Source of the DNA: Odiellus spinosus
Lineage: Eukaryota > Arthropoda > Arachnida > Opiliones > Phalangiidae
Assembly (NCBI GenBank): GCA_963920705.1
Contig: OY987225.1
Coordinates: forward strand, 6,956,175-7,020,174
Reading direction: 5' to 3'
DNA length: 64,000 bases
The notes under the pieces were generated by a model that was given only the letters and a program-made list of their open reading frames with translations, was not told the DNA's origin and searched no databases. This document shows positions 43,201-54,092 of this stretch, piece by piece. The position numbers and the translations under genes are program-made. Numbering within the stretch: the first letter of the stretch is position 1; each line of letters begins with the position of its first letter.

Positions 43201-45078
43201 ACAGGATTTGAAAAACAGGATTTGAAAAACAGGATTTGAAAAACAGGATTTGAAAAACAGGATTTGAAAAACAGGATTTGAAAAACAGGATTTGAAAAAC
43301 AGGATTTGAAAAACAGGATTTGAAAAACAGGATTTGAAAAACAGGATTTGAAAAACAGGATTTGAAAAACAGGATTTGAAAAACAGGATTTGAAAAACAG
43401 GATTTGAAAAACAGGATTTGAAAAACAGGATTTGAAAAACAGGATTTGAAAAACAGGATTTGAAAAACAGGATTTGAAAAACAGGATTTGAAAAACAGGA
43501 TTTGAAAAACAGGATTTGAAAAACAGGATTTGAAAAACAGGATTTGAAAAACAGGATTTGAAAAACAGGATTTGAAAAACAGGATTTGAAAAACAGGATT
43601 TGAAAAACAGGATTTGAAAAACAGGATTTGAAAAACAGGATTTGAAAAACAGGATTTGAAAAACAGGATTTGAAAAACAGGATTTGAAAAACAGGATTTG
43701 AAAAACAGGATTTGAAAAACAGGATTTGAAAAACAGGATTTGAAAAACAGGATTTGAAAAACAGGATTTGAAAAACAGGATTTGAAAAACAGGATTTGAA
43801 AAACAGGATTTGAAAAACAGGATTTGAAAAACAGGATTTGAAAAACAGGATTTGAAAAACAGGATTTGAAAAACAGGATTTGAAAAACAGGATTTGAAAA
43901 ACAGGATTTGAAAAACAGGATTTGAAAAACAGGATTTGAAAAACAGGATTTGAAAAACAGGATTTGAAAAACAGGATTTGAAAAACAGGATTTGAAAAAC
44001 AGGATTTGAAAAACAGGATTTGAAAAACAGGATTTGAAAAACAGGATTTGAAAAACAGGATTTGAAAAACAGGATTTGAAAAACAGGATTTGAAAAACAG
44101 GATTTGAAAAACAGGATTTGAAAAACAGGATTTGAAAAACAGGATTTGAAAAACAGGATTTGAAAAACAGGATTTGAAAAACAGGATTTGAAAAACAGGA
44201 TTTGAAAAACAGGATTTGAAAAACAGGATTTGAAAAACAGGATTTGAAAAACAGGATTTGAAAAACAGGATTTGAAAAACAGGATTTGAAAAACAGGATT
44301 TGAAAAACAGGATTTGAAAAACAGGATTTGAAAAACAGGATTTGAAAAACAGGATTTGAAAAACAGGATTTGAAAAACAGGATTTGAAAAACAGGATTTG
44401 AAAAACAGGATTTGAAAAACAGGATTTGAAAAACAGGATTTGAAAAACAGGATTTGAAAAACAGGATTTGAAAAACAGGATTTGAAAAACAGGATTTGAA
44501 AAACAGGATTTGAAAAACAGGATTTGAAAAACAGGATTTGAAAAACAGGATTTGAAAAACAGGATTTGAAAAACAGGATTTGAAAAACAGGATTTGAAAA
44601 ACAGGATTTGAAAAACAGGATTTGAAAAACAGGATTTGAAAAACAGGATTTGAAAAACAGGATTTGAAAAACAGGATTTGAAAAACAGGATTTGAAAAAC
44701 AGGATTTGAAAAACATGATTTGAAAAACAGGATTTGAAAAACATGATTTGAAAAACATGATTTGAAAAACATGATTTGAAAAACATGATTTGAAAAACAG
44801 GATTTGAAAAACATGATTTGAAAAACATGATTTGAAAAACATGATTTGAAAAACATGATTTGAAAAACATGATTTGAAAAACATGATTTGAAAAACATGA
44901 TTTGAAAAACATGATTTGAAAAACATGATTTGAAAAACATGATTTGAAAAACATGATTTGAAAAACATGATTTGAAAAACATGATTTGAAAAACATGATT
45001 TGAAAAACATGATTTGAAAAACATGATTTGAAAAACATGATTTGAAAAACATGATTTGAAAAACATGATTTGAAAAAC
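40233..45078. repeat. 14-bp satellite, about 346 copies, three variant blocks
   Basis: Unit AACNNGATTTGAAA of 14 bp. Block 1 (40233 to about 40705): AACCGGATTTGAAA. Block 2 (about 40706 to 44714): AACAGGATTTGAAA, almost without variation for 4 kb. Block 3 (about 44715-45078): AACATGATTTGAAA, with two block-2 units mixed in near its start. The boundary of blocks 1 and 2 is sharp. Three units (42 bp) make 14 codons with no stop on the minus strand, so all three minus frames look open (FFKSCFSNPVFQIL-type text); these are not genes. Confidence 0.97.
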
Positions 45079-45165
45079 GTTCTTCTACGGTTCATTTTAC
45101 CCTAAAAGGGTAGTTTTTTCCCAAACCAGAATGTTTTTTCGATGGTTGAGAGACTGCTGAAGATA

Positions 45166-45550
45166 TTCTATTTACCGGTTTTGCGAGATTTTACGACACC
45201 TTTACCGAATTTTATAAAATAAAGGGAACAATTTTCGAACGTTTGCGCAGGCGCATAGTGGTCTCTACCACTAATATAAAATAGAGAAAAAATTGGGAGT
45301 GTGTCACTTTAACCCATCTTTAGATATCTTCGCTCAAATTCGCCACAATTTTGGAGTTAAAACTAGTCGACTCTCTACAAGGTTTTTTCAAAAAATTGTA
45401 TCTTTCAAAATACTAAATGTTTTGAGCTAAAATCTTGGCTTTCCCACTCAAAAGGTCTATATTTCAAGTGGTTAAATTTTAAAGAAAATCGAAATCGGTG
45501 CCGTGGGAAGATTTTCCAAAATTGGGCGATTTGGGAAAGATTTACCCATG
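45166..45550 (+). repeat. Dispersed repeat, inverted copy at 57467-57843
   Basis: About 380 bp matching 57467-57843 in reverse complement with roughly 10% differences. Shared pieces include CGAACGTTTGCGCAGGCGCA, ACTAGTCGACTCTCTACAAG and TGGGAGTGTGTCACTTTAAC. No coding capacity. The other copy is linked to an AAGACTTCCCCAAGACCTCT repeat. Confidence 0.8.
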
Positions 45551-46062
45551 TATTTAAATACCCGAGTAAATACCTGATACATGATATAATTAGGAGAAGA
45601 CATAGACATATACATGTCTATGAAGGACAGGACATGGACAATTGTTAAAAATCGTAAAACCAAAAATTTTCGGTTCACCAAAAATGGTTACGTGAAAACC
45701 AATCGCCGTCGCGTAAGCGAAAACGGACGGAATTTCGCGGCGGAAATGCGACATTCAGCCTTAAAATTTCGGTCTCGTGAAAACCAGACTTAATACTATA
45801 TGTATTTTCAGCCCTATATGCATTGCTGGGTATAGCTGTCTCTCGATTTATATATGTTTATATATATATGGGATCAAGGTAAATTTAATGTTTATTAATT
45901 ATTTGCAAAATTAGTAGAACAGATTTAAAAAGCATTTTGTTTTATTTCGGATAAGTTCGTTTATTTAAGCAAATATGTTCGTCGAGCGAATCAATTAGTT
46001 ACTTAACGCTTTAAAAGTTATTTAAATATGAAAAACAGTATACATAGGCGTTATTTTCGTAG
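45551..46062. other. No gene recognised
   Basis: AT-rich sequence between the dispersed repeat and the first readable YqaJ exon. It ends in TTATTTTCGTAG, a plausible splice acceptor. Confidence 0.4.
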
Positions 46063-46568
46063 TAAAATGAACCCATACCTTTTGAAGAGTTATGCTATTT
46101 TAAAAAAGTCAAGACTGCACATAAGGAACCAACGGCTGAACAACAAACAATAATAATGGATAAACTATTAGTCAGCTCTCCAGCGTCTGCTCTTGCCCTT
46201 CATAAGAAAGGTAGGCTGCTGCATGAAATCTCTTTAGCACTCGCTTCCCAAAACTCTGTACCTATGAATGCATCCCGAAACCAAAATTCACTACCTAATA
46301 AATGAAACAGAACCAATGTAGTTTTTACGATATTCACATCTCAGTGACTAAAGACACTGCCGCTAGACTGTGCTCTGAAACCATAAAGCAAGGGAAGGAA
46401 GACAAAAATCAGAAGTGGCTACTCGAAAGAAGGAGGTTTTCTGGTTCAACATGCTACGCGATATATACATACGGGGAAAAGAAAGGGGGTGACTGGTTAT
46501 TGAAAATCGATAAACATTTAAAATCTTTCAATTTTAAGGGTAACAACAAGTTGGGAAACCAAAATATA
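46063..46568 (+). pseudogene. YqaJ/lambda-exonuclease-type gene, 5' half
   Basis: After a possible acceptor (TTTTCGTAG, 46062) the frame reads CYFKKVKTAHKEPTAEQQ, MDKLLVSSPASALALHKKGR and LLHEISLALASQN. One frameshift near 46300 leads into QKWLLERRRFSGSTCYAIYT then a Lys-rich stretch ending FNFKGNNK. The W-x-x-x-R-x-x-R-x-T/S-G/A-S-x-x-Y element and the following F.GN match the start of YqaJ-type recombinase/exonuclease domains common in invertebrate genomes. The frame is broken at 46569 by an insertion and resumes at 50410 in the next codon phase. The family digests one strand of double-stranded DNA ends. Whether the gene is host or mobile is unknown. Confidence 0.6.
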
Positions 46569-46659
46569 ACCTCCCCGACCCCGACGTTAAGGTAATCTAA
46601 CCTAACCTAACCCTACCTAAAATAAAAGATGAAAAGAAATGTAGAGTATTGGATGAGTA

Positions 46660-48220
46660 GAAGAAACAGCGAAATAGGCAAAATATTATATCACATTGAA
46701 CCTATATGCATTTCTTCAGTATACCAACACAACCCTAAATAATTCTCTACTTAAAACCAAACCTAACTAGAGAAAAAAAGGAAAATAAATAAGATATAAC
46801 CACATAGATTTCAAGATAAATAATCCAGTCCATAATTCAGTATTAAAACAAAAAAATCAGAATTAAGACAACTGAAATTAGCAATCTTTGGTAATATGTA
46901 AAATAGCCCTTACACGAACAATTTAAGTAAAGCAAATTATCAAATAAACGCCAAATAAGTCAATTAAAATTAAAAATATTAATCTTACCACTACCAAATA
47001 GCGGGCAGAAAACACAGACATCAAGATAACATTAGCAAAATAAATTTTCAACACCGGTAATCCTGAGAACTAGATTCTACAAAATCTTCTGGAATAATAA
47101 ATTTATTTTAATCTAAAAAATATAAAATCTTAAAAAAAATATCTATACAAATAACATATTGATAAACCAATTAAAATTAGATGCGAAAAACATTTAATCT
47201 CGATATGAGATTAAATACACAAGGTCAAGGTTCTTCTTTTAAAACCATATCAGAATTTTGACGGTTGTAGAGTATTTGTAGACCAAGTAACGTGAAAAGG
47301 CAAAATGTTATATCAAATTGAACCTATACATGGCTTCAGTATACAACACAAGTTGTGAAACAAACGTTATTTTACGTGACTACACACTAGCTAAAACATC
47401 ACCGAAAATAAACGACAGTAGGCATTAATAACTCTTTTACGAAAACAAAAAATTACTACAGAGAAAAATGAGTCAGAAAAAAAAAACCTTTTGATTTCCA
47501 AACTAATATTTCAGTCACAACTCAGTAATAAAAATTAGAGTTCAGGTCAATGAAAATATACCAAAAATGTCCAAACAAATAATAAACGCATCAAATAAAT
47601 GATTCAAATTCAAAATTACTTCATTACCAATAAATTGTATTCAAACGAATGAAACTTAATTTAAAATTTCAACGAGTCAAATCTCTAGAGAACAAACTTC
47701 GTCGAAGATTTCAAAAGAAATGAAACGATTTTACGTTCAATAAATTAAAATTTAGATAAGCAAGGTCAAGGTCCCTCAGTAAAATCATATCGGCGTTAAG
47801 AAAACTAGAGTATTTGTAGACCAAGTAACGTCAATAGGCAAAATATTTGATCAAAATCAAGTTATGACCTCGGTATCGTCATATAACCGTAAATAAACAT
47901 ATTCAATAAACAATTAACGAATAAGCTTTCCGCATAACACGCTAAACTACGAACTGTGACGTACAATTTCGCTTTTTGGTGCTACACGACCTACAGATAC
48001 CTTATAAGCCTACGTCTAAAAACACGTTTTTTGGTGATAATGCTGTGAGTATAGAATAGATGTTTCTCTTTTGGCCCTACCATAAATTTTTTATATATTT
48101 TTTTTTCTGACAGGGCAGGCCTGAGTAAAAATATACCAAGTTGTGAAACAAACGTCATTTTACGTGACTCCACACTAGCTAAAATGTTACCGGAAATACA
48201 CGACAGTAGGCATTAAAAGC
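46660..48220. repeat. Degenerate long repeats inside the 3.8-kb element
   Basis: Blocks with AGAGTATTTGTAGACCAAGT, AGGCAAAATATTATATCA and AAGTTGTGAAACAAACGT recur near 46670, 47265 and 47808, and the last block again near 48140, spaced about 540-620 bp with many differences. Confidence 0.6.
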
Positions 48221-48537
48221 CTGGTTCTATTATACTTAATTGGGATTAACATTAAATTCATGTATGAAAAAGTGTGAAACTAAAACTAGCAGTCATCACG
48301 AGATCCAATCACGTGATTCTTTTCCTCACTCTGTCTACATTTCACTCTTGGGTCAACCATATCATACATGACTATTAAAACACGAGAAATTTCAATGTCA
48401 ATCCGGTTTAAGAAAGTTCGTCAATTGTTAATTGTGGCATGACTAAAGCCGGATTCACACAGACCTATTTTCACGCTTTTCACGGTCACGCGCGAGGGGC
48501 AATGGGCAAACCACTCTTGGAATCAGGTGTACAAACT

Positions 48538-48792
48538 AAATGGAATCACGCGAATCGATTCGGAATCAGGAGAATCGATACGGAATCACGCGAATCGATT
48601 CGGAATCACGCGAATCGATTCGGAATCAGGAGAATCGATACGGAATCACGCGAATCGATTCGGAATCACGCGAATCGATTCGGAATCACGAGAATCGATA
48701 CGGAATCACGCGAATCGATACGGAATCACGCGAATCGATTCGGAATCACGCGAATCACGAATCAATTCGGAATCACGCGAATTGATTCGGAA
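48538..48792. repeat. 20-bp tandem array (about 12 units)
   Basis: Units GGAATCACGCGAATCGATTC and GGAATCAGGAGAATCGATAC alternate; the period is 20 bp. It is flanked on both sides by GGAATCAGGTGTACAAA. All forward frames are open (ESRESIRNHANR-type text) by virtue of periodicity only. Confidence 0.88.
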
Positions 48793-48829
48793 TCACTGAC
48801 AATCAAATGAATCTGGAATCAGGTGTACA

Positions 48830-50180
48830 AAATTTTTCTAGAGTGGTTTGCACCTCGCTCGCGCGTGCTAATGGTACTTCTATGAGTTCACGAGCGTGAA
48901 ACGCGTAAAAACAGGTCTGTGTGTATCCGCGTTAACCTGGTTAGCTCTGCGCATGTACACAATTTCGCACGAAATACATTTGCGAAACGCGCGAAAATTA
49001 TAAAAAAATTAATTTGAAAATCCGTGCCAGTAATTAAAACCAAATACGCCACTGTTTGCAAGTTTGCCAGAAGATTACGATATTTCCCCATACATGAAGC
49101 TGATTCTCCCAAGAATATCAAAAAAAATCACATTGATATTTTCCATGCGTAAAGAGGTTTCCGACTTCAAATTTAGTGGTCTACACATACTCGCGTGCTG
49201 GCGAACTCGATTTTACACGTGTCACAAATACACTGGAAACCTACTCTACTTCTGTTCGAGGAGAGTTTTCACGACTATCATTTTTCTTAAGTGGTTTAAC
49301 ATTATGCATAAATCCGCCTCAGCTTCAAATCTTATACACCAATTCCCCTTGAACTGGTTAAAAATTCACCGAGTATAATCGAAGTTATTATTGTCTTATC
49401 TCTTATCTAAATTATGTTGTTTCAATCTTCCATACCCGTGTAAACGCACCTTTATTTAAGTTCTTCAATCCACCCCAAGTTTGCACCAGAGATAAGCCTA
49501 TACTGCCCGTTATACCTTTGCTTTTTCGAGTAAATGATATATATGAAAAATAGCTTAGGCGCATGCTGCCAACTAAAACTGCCATTAATCGGTCAAATTT
49601 CTTTAAATTTTTGCATAAATTCTCAAATAACTTCTAAACTATCTCGAATTTTAAATTAATTTTTCGACTTTCTAATTAATTAGATTAAGATGAACCATTT
49701 TAATATTTTTAATTATAATATAAATTAATATTGCGTTTCATTTCCCTAAACAATATCAAAAAAATCACCCCATGAGGCTAATTTGCATACGTTCCAAAAA
49801 GATACTATATAAACCTTTCGAAGTAACCGTGCGTGATGGCCATGAAGTTAGGGGGAAAACCCCCCCCCCTTTCAATGTCTTGCTGATTCTTGATCTCTAG
49901 GCGCTTGGCGACGCAATTTACCCATTGGTGGGGCGATGTTTGGAGTCAGTGGAAGGTTGATGTGAACTGTACTAGTGGGGGACGCCTCGCTAGTATGGAA
50001 CGCTGAGATCGGAAACTGGAGGTTGGACCTTGGTGCGGGGATGGTCGGAGGTGATTATGACAGTGGGAGACGTCCCATTGCTTGTAATCGCCTTCGGCTG
50101 TTCAGCATCGAGGTTCGACCGTAAAGTGGATGGTGGAATGCGATGATGTTTAATGGGAGACGTCCTGTTGTATGTCTTTG
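48830..50180. other. No gene; weak repeats at the right end
   Basis: Nothing recognisable to about 49820, where a C-run (49860-49872) precedes a GC-richer block with three imperfect copies of AxTGGGxGACGYCC about 90 bp apart (49974, 50064, 50151). Confidence 0.4.
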
Positions 50181-50403
50181 CACGACACTTGAAACTCAAT
50201 GTGGCAGCCACGCTTAAAGGAGGTAATTCCCCGGAATTGAACGATAAGCTGGTATGATTACGTCTCTAGACTTTTGGCTCCACGAGCTAGGTCACGTGAC
50301 TTCCGTTTACACAGGATATCCGCTTACACACACAGACAGACACACAGACAGACACACAGACACGACCAGTGTAACACCTCCCCCTGAACTAAAGTTCAGT
50401 CGG

Positions 50404-50883
50404 GGAGGTAAAAATACGCAATACGGAAATGACACTGAACAGCTAGCGTTTACTCGATACGAGGAAGTTTACAGTTACGATCTAAAATCCTACGGGGTTG
50501 TTAATAATCCCATTACACCTTGGCTAGCTTTCAGTCCGGCTGGGGTTGTTTTTGAAAATGACAAACCTAGCGTGCTTCTAGAAATGAAGTGTCTTACGAA
50601 AGGAGCGACACTTTCAATCGCTGAGTTAATTGAGCTAAAACAGATTCCATATTTGAAAGTTGAAGGAGACAATTTTGTTTTGAAGAAAAAGCACAAATAC
50701 TACCTACAGATTCAGCAGAGCATGGCTATTTTAAATTTGGAGTTTTCTTACTTGGTCACCTACAGCAAAAAAACTAACGAAATACTAGTCACGGTAGTAG
50801 ATAAAGACTTAAATTTTATTTCAAATTTGCTTGAAAAACTACAACACATTTATTTTACTTTATTGTTACCAAAATTGGCATAA
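50404..50883 (+). pseudogene. YqaJ/lambda-exonuclease-type gene, 3' half
   Basis: From 50410 the frame reads NTQYGNDTEQLAFTRYEEVY, NPITPWLAFSPAGVVFENDK, SVLLEMKCLTKG, then HKYYLQIQQSMAILNLEFSY and a short C-terminus ending at 50883. The motifs YGxxxE..A, PWLxxSPxGV (Asp-to-Ala at the usual SPDG position), LLExKC and YYxQxQxxM are those of YqaJ-type nucleases; Glu and Lys of ExK are kept, while the SPD aspartate is Ala. An open frame beginning at 50254 includes transposon sequence and is not the native start. See 46063-46568 for the other half. Confidence 0.7.
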
Positions 50884-51014
50884 AAAAAAAAATCACACTT
50901 GAAATATTGATCATTAATCATATTTTTAAAAACAAACTTGACCATTAATAGTATTTATCTTAATTAAAATCTAACTTCGTCCAATATTGGCGATGACAAG
51001 TTAACAATACCCGC
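50884..51014. other. Short spacer
   Basis: AT-rich 3' flank of the YqaJ half before the LINE fragment. Confidence 0.4.
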
Positions 51015-51334
51015 AGCGATTGTAATCATGAAGCAAAAATTACAAAGAACATGTGTACCAACCCTAAAGCTTTCTTTGGCTTCATTAACCGCAAGCGCAA
51101 ATCCCGCCATGGAGTTTCGAGCCTCCTTGTAAATGGCACCCTAACTACGGACGACCACAACATCGCCAACGCTTTAAATGAATTCTTCGCCTCTACATTC
51201 CAAGCTGCCCCCCACGCACCGCCCCAACCCGCTCCCGCAGCGCAACAGGCTACCCTCTCTGAACCAATTCAGTTTCGATGTATTGAAGTCCGCCAAGCAC
51301 TCCAACGTCTCAAACCTATCAAAGCCCCCTGGTA
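51015..51334 (+). mobile_element. LINE fragment, nearly identical to 51998-52310
   Basis: About 320 bp matching part of the following LINE (MCTNPKAFFGFINRKRKSRH ... EVRQALQRLKP) with only a few base changes. Both its ends are internal to the LINE. It abuts a THAP exon at 51335, which it appears to interrupt or truncate. Confidence 0.85.
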
Positions 51335-51395
51335 TGTTTAATTTTAATCTAGAATTACACTGTGGAACACAGCAATACTTCTTTCTGGGTGCCAT
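51335..51395 (-). pseudogene. THAP zinc finger, first exon fragment
   Basis: Minus-strand ATG at 51395: MAPRKKYCCVPQCNSRLKLN then IPG, where homology stops at the LINE fragment. M-x(2-5)-KYCxVPxCxxR is the start of a THAP C2CH finger, found in P-element transposases and host THAP proteins, which bind DNA. Only the first two zinc ligands are present. The continuing minus frame through the LINE is a by-product. Confidence 0.55.
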
Positions 51396-51402
51396 GACTT
51401 AA

Positions 51403-51590
51403 AAACAATAAATTAATAACTTAAAACTCTGTAACCGATTAAAGGAATTTAAAATATCCAAAAATAGCAAAATCTAAATTTCCTCGATTTTACTTTTTTT
51501 TAGGGAAAGTCGTGCTTAACTAACCATTACAAAGTAATTTATAATTTAAATTAACTTAAAATTATTTTAATCGTATTATAGGGTACATCT
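51403..51590. other. AT-rich spacer
   Basis: No coding sequence; 5' flank of the THAP exon on the minus strand. Confidence 0.3.
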
Positions 51591-51639
51591 ATATTATATA
51601 AGTGTCTTCATATCTACCTACGATAGATGTCACGAAAAT

Positions 51640-53935
51640 TATAATATGCCTTGCGCATCTTGTTACTTTCTATCCCCTTTTGCTATACAGCCATGAAGGC
51701 CCATCTTTCACGGATAAATTGGCGGATGCTGTTCTCCCACAGCTCTGTCACTACCTGCTGGGATATTCTCCTCCATATCCTGACGGTCGGTGCATCTACC
51801 TACCTCCGTCACAGGCGTATACTGACCCCTAAACAAAGGCTTAGCAAACCTCTTAAACTAGCCAAGAAAATTCTGGACACCTCCTGGAAAATGTATCTTC
51901 GCCACCGCCATCTCTCCACCCCGGCAAGCACCCCCTACCATAACGCCTACAAGACAGCCCGTAACGCTTTCACCACTCTTATACGCCAAGACCGAGCTCG
52001 TCATAAAGCAAAAATTACAAAGAACATGTGTACCAACCCTAAAGCTTTCTTTGGCTTCATTAACCGCAAGCGCAAATCCCGCCATGGAGTTTCGAGCCTC
52101 CTTGTAAATGGCACCCTAACTACGGACGACCACAACATCGCCAACGCTTTAAATGAATTCTTTGCCTCTACATTCCAAGCTGCCCCCCACGCACCGCCCC
52201 AACCCGCTCCCGCAGCGCAACAGGCTACCCTCTCTGAACCAATTCAGTTTCGATGTATTGAAGTCCGCCAAGCACTCCAACGTCTCAAACCTAACAAAGC
52301 CCCCGGTCCAGATGGCCTCCATCCCAACCTCCTCCGCACCCTGGCTTACGAACTAGCCTGGCCTCTGGCCCATATCTTCAACCTCAGCATCACCACTGGC
52401 GACATACCACCAGCCTGGCGCCAGGCAAATGTCACGCCTATTCCAATAAAAGGCAACCCAAAAATGTCTGAAAACTACCGCCCTATCAGCCTCACCTGTC
52501 AAGTGGTGAAAACCATCGAATCCCTCCTTCACAAGAAAATCTACGACTTCCTGGAAACTTCAAATTTTTTCTCCTCTTACCAACATGGCTTTCTACCACG
52601 TCGCTCCTGCACCACAAATCTCCTCACCGCCTCAAACTACTGGACAAAAGGCCTTGATGCAGGTCACAGCGTCGATGTTATCTACCTGGATCTCCGCAAG
52701 GCCTTCGACACAGTTCCACACGACAAGCTAACCTCGCGTCTCTATGACGCCGGGATCCAGGGTGCCCTCCTCAGATGGATAGTAAACTTTCTATCTGGCC
52801 GTACCCAACAGGTGGTCCTTCGTGGGGTATCCTCCCCCCCCCCGTGTAATGTCACCAGCGGTGTCCCCCAAGGGAGCGTCCTTGCACCTTTACTGTTCGC
52901 TATTTTCATAAACTGCCTTCCCGGCCACATCAAATCTGCCCTTCCGAGTCTCTTCGCGGATGACAAAAAGCTCTCCCAGATAATCCGTTCCCCTGCAGAC
53001 ACAACCTCCCTCCAACTAGACCTTGACGCCGCGCAGCTTGGGCCGCAGACTCCGGTCTGTCGTTCAACGCTGCCAAATCCCAGGTCCTCCACCTCGGCTC
53101 AAAAAACGCCCGTCACGTGTATTCAACATGCGGCCTCCCTCTACCCTCGTCAACGGTAGTGCGGGACCTCGGAGTTCTCGTCGATGATAAACTTAGTTTT
53201 TCGGACCATTGTCGGGCTGTTTCGAAAAAAATAAACATGTTCACCGGACTAACGCGTCGCTCGTTCACGCGCATCACTCCCACGCTCATCAAAACCGTCT
53301 ACAATTCGTTTATCCTACCGCTCCTCGACTTTTGCCTCCCCATTTTGGACACCCCACCTCAAACAAGATATCACCCTCCTCGACAAAGCAGTGAATCGCC
53401 TCACAAAACTCATCCCACTCCTCAAACACCGCTCCGCAGTCGACCGAAGAAAATTTCTGAACATAGGCCCTATCTCCCTACGCCACCAACAGAACGACCT
53501 CATCACAACCCACTCAATTCTGCAAAACAGCTCCCCCATTCCCTCTGCCGACTTCTTTATTCAATGCGCCGCCCATCGCAGCTCAAATCGAGGGCACTCC
53601 CAGAAACTATTCCTCCCGCGCTACAATACATCATTTCGCAAACACCATTTTGCCCGGCGTGTGATCCCACACTGGAACTCTCTCTCCAATGACTTGATCC
53701 TCAAAACCTCTCGGCACTCCTTCTCAACTGTCGGCGCCATAAAGTGGTCCCTCACTACTTAGTTGCAAATACTAAGAAGAAGAATGTTAGGCGAGTCAGG
53801 GTTTATAGCTTTTTATATTATTAACCCTTACATTTATTTCCCACTCTGAAGTCTGAATATGAGTGTATCGTCTGCTCTTAACCAAGAAGGATCTGATCCT
53901 TCTTGTCTTAACGTACATAGGGTTTTTGTCATGTA
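51640..53935 (+). pseudogene. LINE, 5'-truncated RT with frameshifts (Rex1/CR1-like)
   Basis: An open frame from about 51651 enters LINE sequence before RT: KAFFGFINRKRKSRHGVSSL, then PNKAPGPDGLHPNLLRTL, NYRPISLTCQVVKTIESLLH, YQHGFLPRRSCTTNLLTA, VIYLDLRKAFDTVPHDKL (motif A), VTSGVPQGSVLAPLLFAIFI (motif B), SLFADDKKLSQII (catalytic FADD). A frameshift near 53036 moves to the frame with SFNAAKSQVLHLG and DLGVLVDDKLSFSDHCRAVS, and another near 53345 to the frame ending with HFARRVIPHWNSLSND at 53762. No endonuclease remains. Noncoding 3' UTR continues to about 53935 with a hairpin. GC-rich codon use differs from the AT-rich LINEs here. Confidence 0.88.
53884..53904 (+). other. 3'-UTR hairpin of the GC-rich LINE
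   Basis: AAGAAGGATC and GATCCTTCTT form a 10-bp perfect stem around one T, enclosed by TTAA pairs. Third LINE in the window with a near-perfect hairpin shortly before its 3' end. Confidence 0.6.
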
Positions 53936-54013
53936 GTACCAAAGAATTGTCGTTCATGTTTGTAGTTTTGTAAACAAAGGAATTGAGAACTTTAAATCCA
54001 AATTATCAAAATA

Positions 54014-54092
54014 ATGAGTGTTGTTAGAAGAGGTAGAAAGGTTTCTTCTGTTGTCGAAGAAATATTATCACCTAGGAAGAAGCGCACTGAAA
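54014..54092 (+). other. Candidate first coding exon (unrecognised)
   Basis: ATG followed by SVVRRGRKVSSVVEEILSPR and KKRTE, ending at a consensus donor AT/GTAAGC. Basic and short; no downstream exon could be tied to it. Confidence 0.2.

Larger units (their letters stand above)
46569..50409. mobile_element. 3.8-kb TIR element inserted in the YqaJ gene
   Basis: ACCTCCCCGAC at 46569-46579 is inverted at 50399-50409 (GTCGGGGAGGT). Flanks are AAAATATA on the left and AAAAATAC on the right, an imperfect target-site duplication of about 8 bp; removing the element with one duplicate returns the YqaJ reading frame to phase. The right end contains a small hairpin (CTGAACTAAAGTTCAG) and an ACACAGACAG repeat. 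Inside there is no transposase that I can see: mainly degenerate 0.5-0.6-kb repeats, a 20-bp tandem array and AT-rich DNA. An 8-bp duplication would fit hAT, but the class is open. Confidence 0.65.

Noticed and set aside
40233..45078. Possible CRISPR array
   Set aside because: Head-to-tail repeats without spacers, in eukaryotic DNA; no cas genes.
40005..45095. Three overlapping minus-strand frames of about 1700 codons
   Set aside because: A 14-bp stop-free unit gives 14-residue periodic text in all three minus frames; they even read through the N gap.
46592..46616. Telomere-like CCTAA repeats
   Set aside because: Only two or three imperfect units (CTAACCTAACCTAACCCTA); too short to call an interstitial telomere.
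48439..48810. Open frames with ESRESIRNHANR repeats
   Set aside because: Produced by the 20-bp tandem array, open in three frames.
50254..50409. N-terminus of the 209-codon frame (HTDRHTDRHTD)
   Set aside because: This part belongs to the end of the inserted element (ACACAGACAG simple repeat), not to the nuclease gene.
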